This document shows, piece after piece, positions 25,081 through 33,600 of a DNA stretch of 64,000 nucleotides. Under the pieces are notes generated by a model. That model had not been told where the DNA came from and made no database searches. It was given only the letters and a program-made list of their open reading frames with translations. The translations under genes and the position numbers were made by a program. The stretch covers positions 22,937 to 86,936 of the forward strand of contig NZ_JACYUY010000009.1 of NCBI RefSeq assembly GCF_014842025.1, in the 5' to 3' direction. Position 1 is the first letter of the stretch, and each line of letters starts with the position of its first letter. Source of the stretch: Massilia sp. CFBP 13721 (lineage in GTDB: Bacteria; Pseudomonadota; Gammaproteobacteria; Burkholderiales; Burkholderiaceae_D).

Positions 25081-25284
25081 TTAGAGCGTGGCTTCGTACA
25101 GCGTCGCCATGGTGGCGATTGCAGCGGCCACGCCGCCCGACAGCACGGCGCGTGCCAGGCCCCGGCGCCGGCGCAGGCCGCGTGCGACGATGGTCTTGGC
25201 GATGCGGCGCTTGCTGCGGCGTTCCATGCGTGACTTTGCATGCAGCGCCGCGTCGCGTTCGAGTGTTGTGCTTTCGCGTTTCAT
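25081..25284 (-). CDS. Small basic protein, unknown function
   Basis: A 67-residue, strongly basic protein with an Arg/Lys-rich middle (RRSKRRIAKTIVARGLRRRRG) and a short C-terminal hydrophobic stretch (AVLSGGVAAAIATMATLY) that could be a weak membrane segment. I know no family. AAGGGAAAG precedes the ATG and codon use matches the genome. It is first in a two-gene leftward unit with rnk. A CCCTTACG-type element lies 82 nt upstream. Confidence 0.5.
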   Translation of the reverse strand: MKRESTTLERDAALHAKSRMERRSKRRIAKTIVARGLRRRRGLARAVLSGGVAAAIATMATLYEATL

Positions 25285-25365
25285 CGGACTTTCCCTTCTT
25301 GCAGTAAAGCGGCTTGTTCATCGTGCATTATGACGATGTGCCCGGCCGCTGCCATCCGTGTCGCG

Positions 25366-25383
25366 CGTAAGGGAAACCCTGAG
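25366..25383 (-). promoter_or_regulatory. Candidate FixJ-type regulator site 2
   Basis: On the minus strand CTCAGGGTTTCCCTTACG, 82 nt upstream of the 25081-25284 gene. It shares the CTnAGnGnnnCCCTTACG pattern with the site at 22378-22395 and has the same orientation and a similar distance to its gene. Confidence 0.35.
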
Positions 25384-25477
25384 CGCCGCCGCCAAACGCT
25401 GCCTTGTCTCGCTCCTCCCGCCGCCCAGGCCGCGCTTGCAATTACTTAACGCTCAACCAATAATCGATGACGCATGC

Positions 25478-25513
25478 ATCGGCTCATGAATCGGCTCATG
25501 TAGCGGCGCATGC
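25478..25513 (+). repeat. Three 12-bp tandem repeats before the cupin gene
   Basis: ATCGGCTCATGA, ATCGGCTCATGT and AGCGGCGCATGC stand head to tail, with a weaker fourth copy just before them. The block ends 56 nt upstream of the cupin start and could be a multi-site operator. Confidence 0.5.
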
Positions 25514-25569
25514 AGGACCAACGATCGTCCGGCGCCGGCCTTCCGGCTTCATCTCATGAAAGGTGTTTC

Positions 25570-25941
25570 ATGTCCTCTGTCTGCTCCCCCAAAATCGTCG
25601 CCGAATCGCTAGCGGAACTGTGGTCGCCCCGTGTCGTTGCCGAGCTCGACGATTCCTTCGTCAAGGTGGCGAAACTGAAAGGCACGCTGGCGTGGCACAG
25701 CCATGACGAACAGGACGAGCTGTTCTACATCCTCAAGGGCAGGCTGCGCATCGAAATGAAGGCGGGGAATGTCGAACTGGCCGAAGGCGACACTTTCGTG
25801 GTCCCCAAAGGGGTGCAACACAATCCGGTGGCCGACGAAGAGTGCCTGGTCATGCTGATCGAAAAGAAGTCGACCTTGCATACGGGTACTGTACAGACCG
25901 CGCGCACCCGCTCCCTCGAAGAACAGCTGCGCCCGCTCTAA
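25570..25941 (+). CDS. Small cupin-domain protein
   Basis: A 123-residue single-domain cupin. Motif 1 is WHSHDEQDELFYILKGRLRIE (metal-binding His, His and Glu) and motif 2 is LAEGDTFVVPKGVQHNPVADEECLVMLIE (third His). This is the mannose-6-phosphate isomerase-like/DUF-type cupin found widely next to regulators; the substrate is unknown. AAAGG lies 7 nt before ATG 25570. It stands alone, with the 12-bp repeat block upstream and an AT-rich non-coding stretch downstream. Confidence 0.75.
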   Translation: MSSVCSPKIVAESLAELWSPRVVAELDDSFVKVAKLKGTLAWHSHDEQDELFYILKGRLRIEMKAGNVELAEGDTFVVPKGVQHNPVADEECLVMLIEKKSTLHTGTVQTARTRSLEEQLRPL

Positions 25942-26631
25942 CAGGGCTTGCCGCCGCTGCCGTCGCTTTCCCTCCTGCCGGGCGCCGCAGGGGCGACGCA
26001 TGCCGCCCGCGGTAATCGTACGCACTTAGCCGTATGGCTATCCGTACAAGATGCATTATTTGGCAATGATAATATAAATGCATTCAGCTCTGCCATTGCC
26101 CAGCGATTAATATTTACAAAATATACTTGTTAATAAACTTGCCAATCGCGGCCTTTCATTCAATCATAGATATGATACCGCAGAGCACTATTTGAATATA
26201 CCGGGATAATCAGCGGCAGGTTTCCAATAGTTTCCGTTTCCGACACCGGAACCGCCTTATTAACTGACGATTAAGATTAACAAGTTATAATCTCTTGATA
26301 AAACGTCAGTGACGGGATTTAATTCAATTGTTAAGACTTATTGCAGTAGAGAATCAAGTAAATACATCGAATTAATTGCGCTTTTATTCCTAATAGTTTC
26401 TATTAGTGGTACCGGTGAGCGGGAGCAGCAGCCGCCCATCCCTTCATAGCCCCGCGCGATCGCGACAATCGCTCGCTTTGCGTATGGATGAGTTGTTTTA
26501 TCGCACTCTCCAATACTCACACTTAGTAAGCCGACGCGCCGTCGCAATAGGCGCCGCCGGACCCGTCATTTCATCCTATTCACACTCTATATGACAGGTA
26601 TGCGCCTTGGTTTATTTCGCTGCGCGGATGG

Positions 26632-26649
26632 CTGGCGAATACACGCCAG
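26632..26649. promoter_or_regulatory. Inverted repeat before the orphan regulator gene
   Basis: CTGGCG-N6-CGCCAG, 6-bp arms, about 111 nt upstream of ATG 26760 and 36 nt upstream of the candidate -35 box. Possible operator. Confidence 0.25.
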
Positions 26650-26684
26650 TTAATAAAACCAATGGCGTGCGAATTCCATTTTGT

Positions 26685-26713
26685 TTGTTCCAGCCGAAAT
26701 ATCTTCGTAACAT
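26685..26713 (+). promoter_or_regulatory. Candidate sigma-70 promoter of the orphan regulator
   Basis: TTGTTC, 17-nt spacer, TAACAT: 4 of 6 consensus bases in each box. Transcription would start about 40 nt before ATG 26760. Confidence 0.35.
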
Positions 26714-26759
26714 ATCGTTGCTACGCTGAGTTCTCCCCGCATTGAGAAAAATCAAAGCC

Positions 26760-27473
26760 ATGAAAAATATCTTGTTAGTCGATGCCTCCGAAGAAGTCCG
26801 TTCCATGGCCCCAGCGCTGGAAATAGCGGGCTACAGTGCGGCGCACATTTCCTTGAACCGGGTGCTGGAAACGGTTCAATCGAAGCGGCCCGCGATCATG
26901 ATGTTCAGTGTATTCGGAGCGCAAAACACCGCGGGCATCCGCACGCTCTTGAAATCGGAACAAATGCCTGGCGGCATCGCCGCAATCGGGTTGACCGCCA
27001 GCCCGCAGCTGCCCAGTTTCGACTTTTCCATGGGCCTGGACGACTTCATCGTCTATCCGGCGCCGTTCGACGAAGTGAACGCCCGCATGCGGCGCGCCAT
27101 CTTCCAGAAGACCGGCTTCCAGAGCGATAACAAACTAGTTGCCGGCAACCTGCGGATCAATCTCGGCGTGCACAAGGCCTACATCGACGATGAACCGGTC
27201 GACCTGACGTTCAAGGAATACGAGATCCTGCGCTTCCTGGCCGCGCATCCGGACAAGGTGTTTACCCGCGAAGCCCTGCTCAACCGTATCTGGGGCTACG
27301 AGTTCGACGGCGGGGCACGCACGGTCGACGTCCACATCCGGCGCCTGCGCGCCAAGATCGAACACCGCGGGCAAACCTTCATCCAGACCGTCCACAACGT
27401 CGGTTACCGCTTCCACATCCTCAAGCAACCCGCCAAGGCGCCGGCCCTGTCCCGCGAGCTGGAGCACTGCTGA
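26760..27473 (+). CDS. Orphan OmpR-type regulator with atypical receiver
   Basis: A 237-residue regulator. The receiver-like N-terminus begins MKNILLVDASEEVRS, but the strand that normally carries the phospho-acceptor Asp reads PAIMMFSVFGAQNTAG, with Ser where Asp is expected, and the KP motif reads YPAPFDEV. The C-terminus is an intact OmpR winged helix (LTFKEYEILRFLAAHPDKVFTREALLNRIWGYEF, VDVHIRRLRAKIE, TVHNVGYRFHI). It resembles GlnR-like or pseudo-receiver regulators that act without a kinase, and no kinase gene is adjacent. The ATG is chosen where the receiver starts; a TTG at 26742 is in frame and Shine-Dalgarno support is weak. It converges on the NRPS genes and may be their pathway regulator, which is inferred from position only. 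Confidence 0.75.
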   Translation: MKNILLVDASEEVRSMAPALEIAGYSAAHISLNRVLETVQSKRPAIMMFSVFGAQNTAGIRTLLKSEQMPGGIAAIGLTASPQLPSFDFSMGLDDFIVYPAPFDEVNARMRRAIFQKTGFQSDNKLVAGNLRINLGVHKAYIDDEPVDLTFKEYEILRFLAAHPDKVFTREALLNRIWGYEFDGGARTVDVHIRRLRAKIEHRGQTFIQTVHNVGYRFHILKQPAKAPALSRELEHC

Positions 27474-27524
27474 TTCCCCGGCGGGGCGCCCGTACGGCGC
27501 CGCGCCCGCCTGCGCATTGAAAAC

Positions 27525-27571
27525 CGGACCTGCTCCACCGGGCGCCCACGCGCCCAGCTGGAGCAGGTCCG
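27525..27571. terminator. Large hairpin between orphan regulator and NRPS-C
   Basis: CGGACCTGCTCCA (27525-27537) pairs perfectly with TGGAGCAGGTCCG (27559-27571), and an inner GGGCG/CGCCC stem closes the loop. No long U-run follows in either direction. Its position 52 nt after the regulator stop suits a terminator or RNA 3'-end stabiliser. Confidence 0.5.
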
Positions 27572-27606
27572 CTTCCATTCGCGCCAGTAAAACCCGCACG
27601 GCAACA

Positions 27607-27644
27607 CGCGGGTCCGCGGCGGTTGCGCCGCCGCGGACCCCGCG
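27607..27644. terminator. Second large hairpin, immediately after NRPS-C
   Basis: GGGTCCGCGGCGG (27610-27622) pairs with CCGCCGCGGACCC (27628-27640) around a 5-nt loop, and flanking CGC/GCG extends the stem past a bulged C. It begins 3 nt after the NRPS-C stop; GGTTTT follows about 15 nt beyond the stem on the minus strand. Confidence 0.55.
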
Positions 27645-27646
27645 CA

Positions 27647-30600
27647 TCAGCCTTCGGGCCCTGCCTCCAGTGCCCGCGACATGGCCGCGGCCAGCACCTG
27701 CACCTGGGGTTCCTGGATCACGCCCTGGTGCGTGCCTCCCACCGGCACCGTGCGCAAGCCCGGGCCCAGCAAGCCGGTCCAGTCGCGCTCGCCGGTCGGC
27801 GCCAGGTCGGCCGCCGTGAAATGCCAGGCAGGCACCGCCAGCGGCGCCGGCCGGTACGCGGCGGCCATGGCCATGACGGCGTTCATGTTGGCGGCCCAGC
27901 GCTTCACTTCGTCCAGGCCCAGCTCGCGCGGGAACAGCGCCATGTCCTGGCACAGCGCCAGTGCCTGCTCGGCGTCGCCCGATGCGGCCAGCCTTTCCAG
28001 CACCGCGCCGTCGATTGCCGGATGCTGGATGCGCACGTACAGCATCAGCGTCTGCAGCGTGCCGACGGCGCCGCCCCAGTCGTCACGGTCCGGACGGTAG
28101 CTGTCGACCAGGCCGAGGAAGCCGATCTCCTCGCCGGCGGCCGCCAGCTGGGCCGCAATTTCGTAGGCCAGCACGCCGCCGAAGGAATGGCCGGCGATGC
28201 GGTAGGGTCCGTGCGCCTGGACGGCGCGGATCGACCGGACGTGGTGCGCCGCCAGTTGCGCGACCGTCCGGTAGCGGGCGCCGTCGTCCATCGACAAGCC
28301 ATGGACGGCAATGCCCGCGGCGATCCTGCGCGCGAGCGGGAACAGCGGGAAGATATCGCCCGTGATCTCGTGTACCAGGAACAGCGGCGCGGCGCCGTCC
28401 CCTTCGCGCATGGCCAGCACGCCATCGGCGCCGCTGCCGGCCCCGATGGCCGGTCCGGCGTCCGCGTCCAGCGAGCGCGCCATCGCTTCCACCGTCGGGA
28501 AGCGGAAGAACGCGTCGAGCCCGACCTCGATGCCGGCCTGGCGCAGGCGATTGGCCGCGACCACGGCCAGCAGCGAATGGCCGCCCAGTTCGAAGAAGTT
28601 GTCCTGCCGCCCCACCTGGCCGCGCTGCAGCAGCTCGGCCCAGACCGTGGCGATGGTGTGCTCGCTCGCACCCTGCGGCCGCTGGTAGGCGTGCGCCGGC
28701 CAGGCCTGCGCCGCATGGGCATGCGCTTCGGTCGCGGCCAGCGCCTTGCGATCGACCTTGCCGCTGACCGTCAGGGGCAGCGTGTCCAGGCGGACGAATG
28801 CGGCCGGCACCATGTAGGGCGGCAGCAGCGCGCCCAGCCAGGCGCGCAGTTGCGCGACGTCGGTGCCGGCGTGTGCGCCGGCGCGCGCGTCTTCGACCAG
28901 GTAGGCCACCAGGCGCTTGTCGCCGGGGCTGTCCTCGCGCGCGACGACCACCGCCTCGCGCAGCGCCGGATGGCGGTTCAGGTGCGCTTCGATTTCGCCC
29001 AGTTCGATGCGAAAGCCGCGGATCTTGACCTGTTCGTCGTTGCGCCCCAGGTACTCGACGCTGCCGTCGGCGCGGAATCGTCCCAGGTCGCCGCTCCGGT
29101 ACAGGCGCGCGCCGGGCGTGGCGCCAAACGGGTCGGGCACGAAACGCGCCGCGCTCAGGCCCGGGCGGCCGAGGTAGCCGCGGCTCACGCCCGTCCCGCC
29201 GATGAAGATCTCGCCGGCCACCCCGACCGGCACCGCGGCGCCATGCGCGTCCAGGATGTGGATCCGGGAATTGCACAGCGGACGCCCGATCAGGGCGGCG
29301 TCCAGGCCGGCGTCTTCCAGCACGCACATGGCCGCCGTCACCGTGGTTTCGGTCGGTCCGTAGGCGTTGACCAGGCGCGGCAGCGTGCCGCCGTGCGCGA
29401 ACCAGCGCGCCACGAATGCGGGATTGACCTTCTCGCCGCCGATGATCACCTGGCGCACCGCCGGCGCGGAAGTCGGCGCGGAAGTCGGCGCGGCAGCCGG
29501 GCCGGCGTCGATCACCAGCTGCTGCCAGAACGCGGTCGGCAGGTTCAGCACCGTGACCTCGGCATCCTGGCAATGGCGCCAGAAGCGCATGCCGCCATCG
29601 AGCCAGGCGTCGGTTCGCAGCACCAGCGCCGCGCCCGAACACAGCGCGCCGAAGCATTCCTCGACCCATACGTCGAAGCTGGGCGCGGCGAACTGCAGCA
29701 CGCGGTCGCCGGCAGTCAGCGCATAGGCGCGCCGCGCCGCGCCCACCAGCGCCACCGCCTGGCGGTGTTCGACCATCACGCCTTTCGGCTTGCCGGTCGA
29801 GCCCGAGGTATAGATCACGTAGGCCAGCCCCTGCGGCGCCGGGGCCGCCGGCGCGGGGCCGCACCAGGCCGCGCCCGCGGCAACGGCCTGCGCCAGGGTC
29901 AGCGCGGCCGGGCCGCCCGCGGGCAGGGCGTCGGCCAGGCCCGCTTCGCTCAGCACCAGCGCCGGACGGGCGTCGTCCAGCATCCAGGCCAGGCGCTCCG
30001 GCGGACTGTTGGGATCGAGCGGCAGGTAGGCCGCACCCGCCTTGAGCACGCCCAGCACCGCGGCCACCAGTTCGATGCCGGGCGCGAGATACAGCGCCAC
30101 CAGCTGGCCGGGCCCGATGCCGCGCGCGCGCAGGCCGGCCGCCAGCCGCCGCGCCTGCGCATCGAGCGCCGCGTAGCCGAGCTGCCTGCCTTCCTGCACC
30201 AATGCGACCGCGTCCGGCGCCTGCGCCGCCACCGCTTCGAACCAGCCGTGCAGGCTGGCGTGCGTCGCCGGCGCGGCATCGAAGCCGCCGTTGAAGCCTT
30301 GGGTCACGCAGGCGCGCTGGGCTTCGTCGAGCAGGCTGATCGCGTCCAGCGCCGGCGCCTCGTCGCCCACCATGGTGTCGAGCACCTGGATGAAATGGGC
30401 GACCCAGCGTTCGATCGTCGCGCGCTCGAACAGGTCGCTGGCATAGCCCATGGCGCCGGCGATCTGCTCGCCGGCTTCCTGCAGCGACAGCGACAGGTCG
30501 AACTGTTCGGTGTCGCCCGCCATCCCCTCGGCGCTCAGTTCCAGGCCGGGCAAGCCACCGGCGCCCTGCGGTGTGTTGTCGAGCGTGAGCATGACCTGGA

Positions 30601-33600
30601 ATACCGGGCTGCTGCCCAGGCTGCGCTCGGGCCGCAGCGCTTCCACCAGCTTCTCGAACGGCAGGTCCTGGTGGGCATAAGCCGAGAGGGTCGTCTCCTT
30701 GACCTGGCGCAGCAGTGCCGCCACGCTCATGCCTTCGTCCAGCCGCGCCGGCAGCGCCAGCGTGTTGACGAAGAAGCCGATCAGGCCCTCCAGTTCGGCG
30801 CGGTTGCGGTTCGCCACGGGGGTGCCGATCGCGAACTGGCGCTGTCCGCCGAGACGGTACAGCAGGATCGCCAGGCCCGCGAACAGGGTCATGAACAGGG
30901 TCGCGTCGTGGCGCCGTGCGAACGCGCGCAAGCGCGCGCTCAGCTCGGCCGTCAGGGCAAACCCGACGCTGCCGCCGCGATAGCTTTGCACCGGCGGACG
31001 GGCGTGGTCGGCCGGCAGTTCGAGCAGCGCCGGGATGCCGTCCAGCTGCGCCTTCCAGAAGTCGACCTGGCGCTGCAGCACCTCGCCCTGCAGCCATGCG
31101 CGCTGCCACAGCGCGTAGTCGGCATACTGGACCGGCAGCGGCGCCAGCGGGCTGGCCTGCCCTGCGCGCAGGGCCTGGTAGAGTGCGCCGAATTCGCGCA
31201 GCAGCAAGCCGATCGACCAGCCGTCGGAGACGATGTGGTGGATCACGAGCATGAACACATGCTCGTCCTCGTCCACGCGCAGCAGCCTGGCGCGCAGCAG
31301 CGGACCGGCCGCCAGGTCGAACGGCGCCTGCGCTTCCTGCGCGCAGTAGCGCCGCAGCGCCGCCTCGCGCTCGTCCGGCGCCAGCGCGCGCAGGTCGTCG
31401 CTGCGCAGCGCGCAAGGCGCCGCCGGCACGACCACCTGCACCGGCGCGCCGCCGGACTCGGTGAACACGGTACGCAGGCTTTCGTGGCGCGCGACCAGGG
31501 CGTCGAGCGCTCCCTGGAAGGCGCGATGATCGATGGCGCCGCGGATGCGCAGCGGCAGCGACATGTGATAGGCGGCGCTGGCGCCGTCGAGCTGGCACAG
31601 GAACCACAGCCGCTGCTGTGCGAACGACAGCGGCAAGGCGGCGGCATCGGGTGCGCGCGCGGGAATCGCTTCCTGCACGGCGCCCCCGGCGCGCGTCAGC
31701 TGGCGCGCCAGCGCGTGGATGGTCGGATGTTCGAACAGCGTGCGCAGGGCCAGCTCGCGCCCCAGGCCGCGGCGCACGCGGGTGATCAGTTGCAGCGCCA
31801 GCAGCGAGTGGCCGCCCAGTGCGAAGAAATCATCGTGCCTGCCGACAGGCCCGGTGCGCAGCAGTTCCTGCCACCAGCCGGCCAGCATGATTTCCATTTC
31901 GCCCTGCGGCGCCTGGCCGGCACCAGGACCGGCGCCGGCGTCGAAGCCGGGCGCCGGCAGCGCCTTGCGGTCCAGCTTGCCGTTCGGCGTGAGCGGGAAA
32001 GCATCTAGCAGGACGAACGCGGCCGGCACCATGTACTCGGGCAGCGCCGCCTGCAGGTGGGCGCGCAGCTGGGCGGCATCAGGAGCGGCCGTGCCCGGCG
32101 CATCGGCCGCGGTCACATAGGCCACCAGGCGCGCGGCGCCGCCCTCGTCGGTGCGCGCCATGACGCTGGCGGCGCCGACCGCCGGGTGCTTCGCCAGCTG
32201 GGCTTCGATGTCGCCGAGCTCGATGCGGAAGCCGCGTATCTTCACTTGCTGATCGTTGCGGCCCAGGCAGGCGATGCTGCCATCCTCGCGCCAGCATCCG
32301 AGGTCGCCGGTGGCGTACATGCGCGCGCCCGGCACCGCGCTCAGCGCATCGGGCACGAAGCGCTGCGCGGTCAAGGCCGGCTGCCCGAAGTAGCCGCGCC
32401 CCACCGGGGTGCCGCCGATGTAGATTTCGCCGGCCACGCCGACCGGCACCGGCCGCATGCGCCCGTCGAGCACGTACAGCCTGGTGTTCGAGAGCGGCCG
32501 CCCGATCGGCACCGACGGCTCGCCGCCGCGGCAGGTCCAGTGGCTGACCTCGATCGCCGTTTCGGTCGGGCCGTACATATTGTTCAGCGTCGCCCGCGGC
32601 AACGCCGCCATGCAGCGCGCCGCCACCTCGGCCGGCAGCATCTCGCCGCTGCACACGATCGTGCGCAGGCTGGCGCAGCCGCCTTCCACGCCGTGGTCGA
32701 GGAAGACCTGCAGCATCGAGGGCACGAAGTGCAGCGCGTCGATCGACGCCGCTTCGATCAGGGCGCGCAGGTAGGCCGGGTCCTTGTGGCCCTCGGGACG
32801 GGCCAGCACCAGGGTCGCGCCGCAGGTGAGCGCCCAGAACAGCTCCCAGACCGAGACGTCGAAACTGTACGGGGTCTTCTGCAGCAGCCTGTCGTGCGGC
32901 GCCAGCGGCAGCTTGTGCTGCATCCAGCGCAGCCGGTTGACGATGGCGCGCTGCTCGTTCATGGCGCCTTTCGGCTTGCCCGTCGAACCGGAGGTGTAGA
33001 TGACGTACATCAGGCTCGCCGGCGCCTGGACAGCCGGCGCCGCCGTCGTGGCCGCGGCTTGCGCCGCGATCGCGTCCCAACCCGCGTCGAGCACCAGCGC
33101 TTCCACGCCCAGCCCGGCCAGCGCCGGCGCGAAGCGCTCCTGGGTGAGGACGATGCGCGCGCCCGAATCGGCCAGCATCTGCGCCAGCCGCGCGCGCGGA
33201 TTGGTCGGGTCGAGCGGCACGTAGGCGGCGCCTGCCTTCAGGATGCCCAGCAGGCCGATCGTCATCTCGAGGCTGCGTTCGACGCACACCGCGACCAGCT
33301 GGTCGGTCCCGACGCCGCGTGCGCGCAGGCAGGCCGCCAGCTGGTTCGCACGGTGGTCCAGCTCCGCATAGCTCAGCTGGGCGCCTTCGAATGCCAGCGC
33401 CACGACGTCGGGGGTGGCGCGCGCCTGCGCTTCGAACATGGCGTGCACCGACGGCGCCGGCGGCGCGCTGTCGGCGCCGTGGCCAAAGGCCGCGATGCGC
33501 GCCAGCTCGTCGCCCAGCAGGCGTGCGCGCTCGAGCGGGGCGGCCGGATCGGCCGTCATCGCGGCGAGGATATTGCGCACGAACTGGCCGATGCGCTGTT

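Larger units (their letters stand above)
25942..26759. other. AT-rich non-coding stretch before the orphan regulator
   Basis: About 800 nt without a convincing gene. From about 26025 the composition becomes clearly AT-rich, against a GC-rich background, with many stops in all frames. A short GC-rich block lies near 26410-26480. A candidate promoter and inverted repeat near the right end are listed separately. It could be foreign or decayed DNA, or a long regulatory region. Confidence 0.6.

Noticed and set aside
25478..25513. CRISPR array
   Set aside because: Repeats are 12 bp, contiguous and without spacers.
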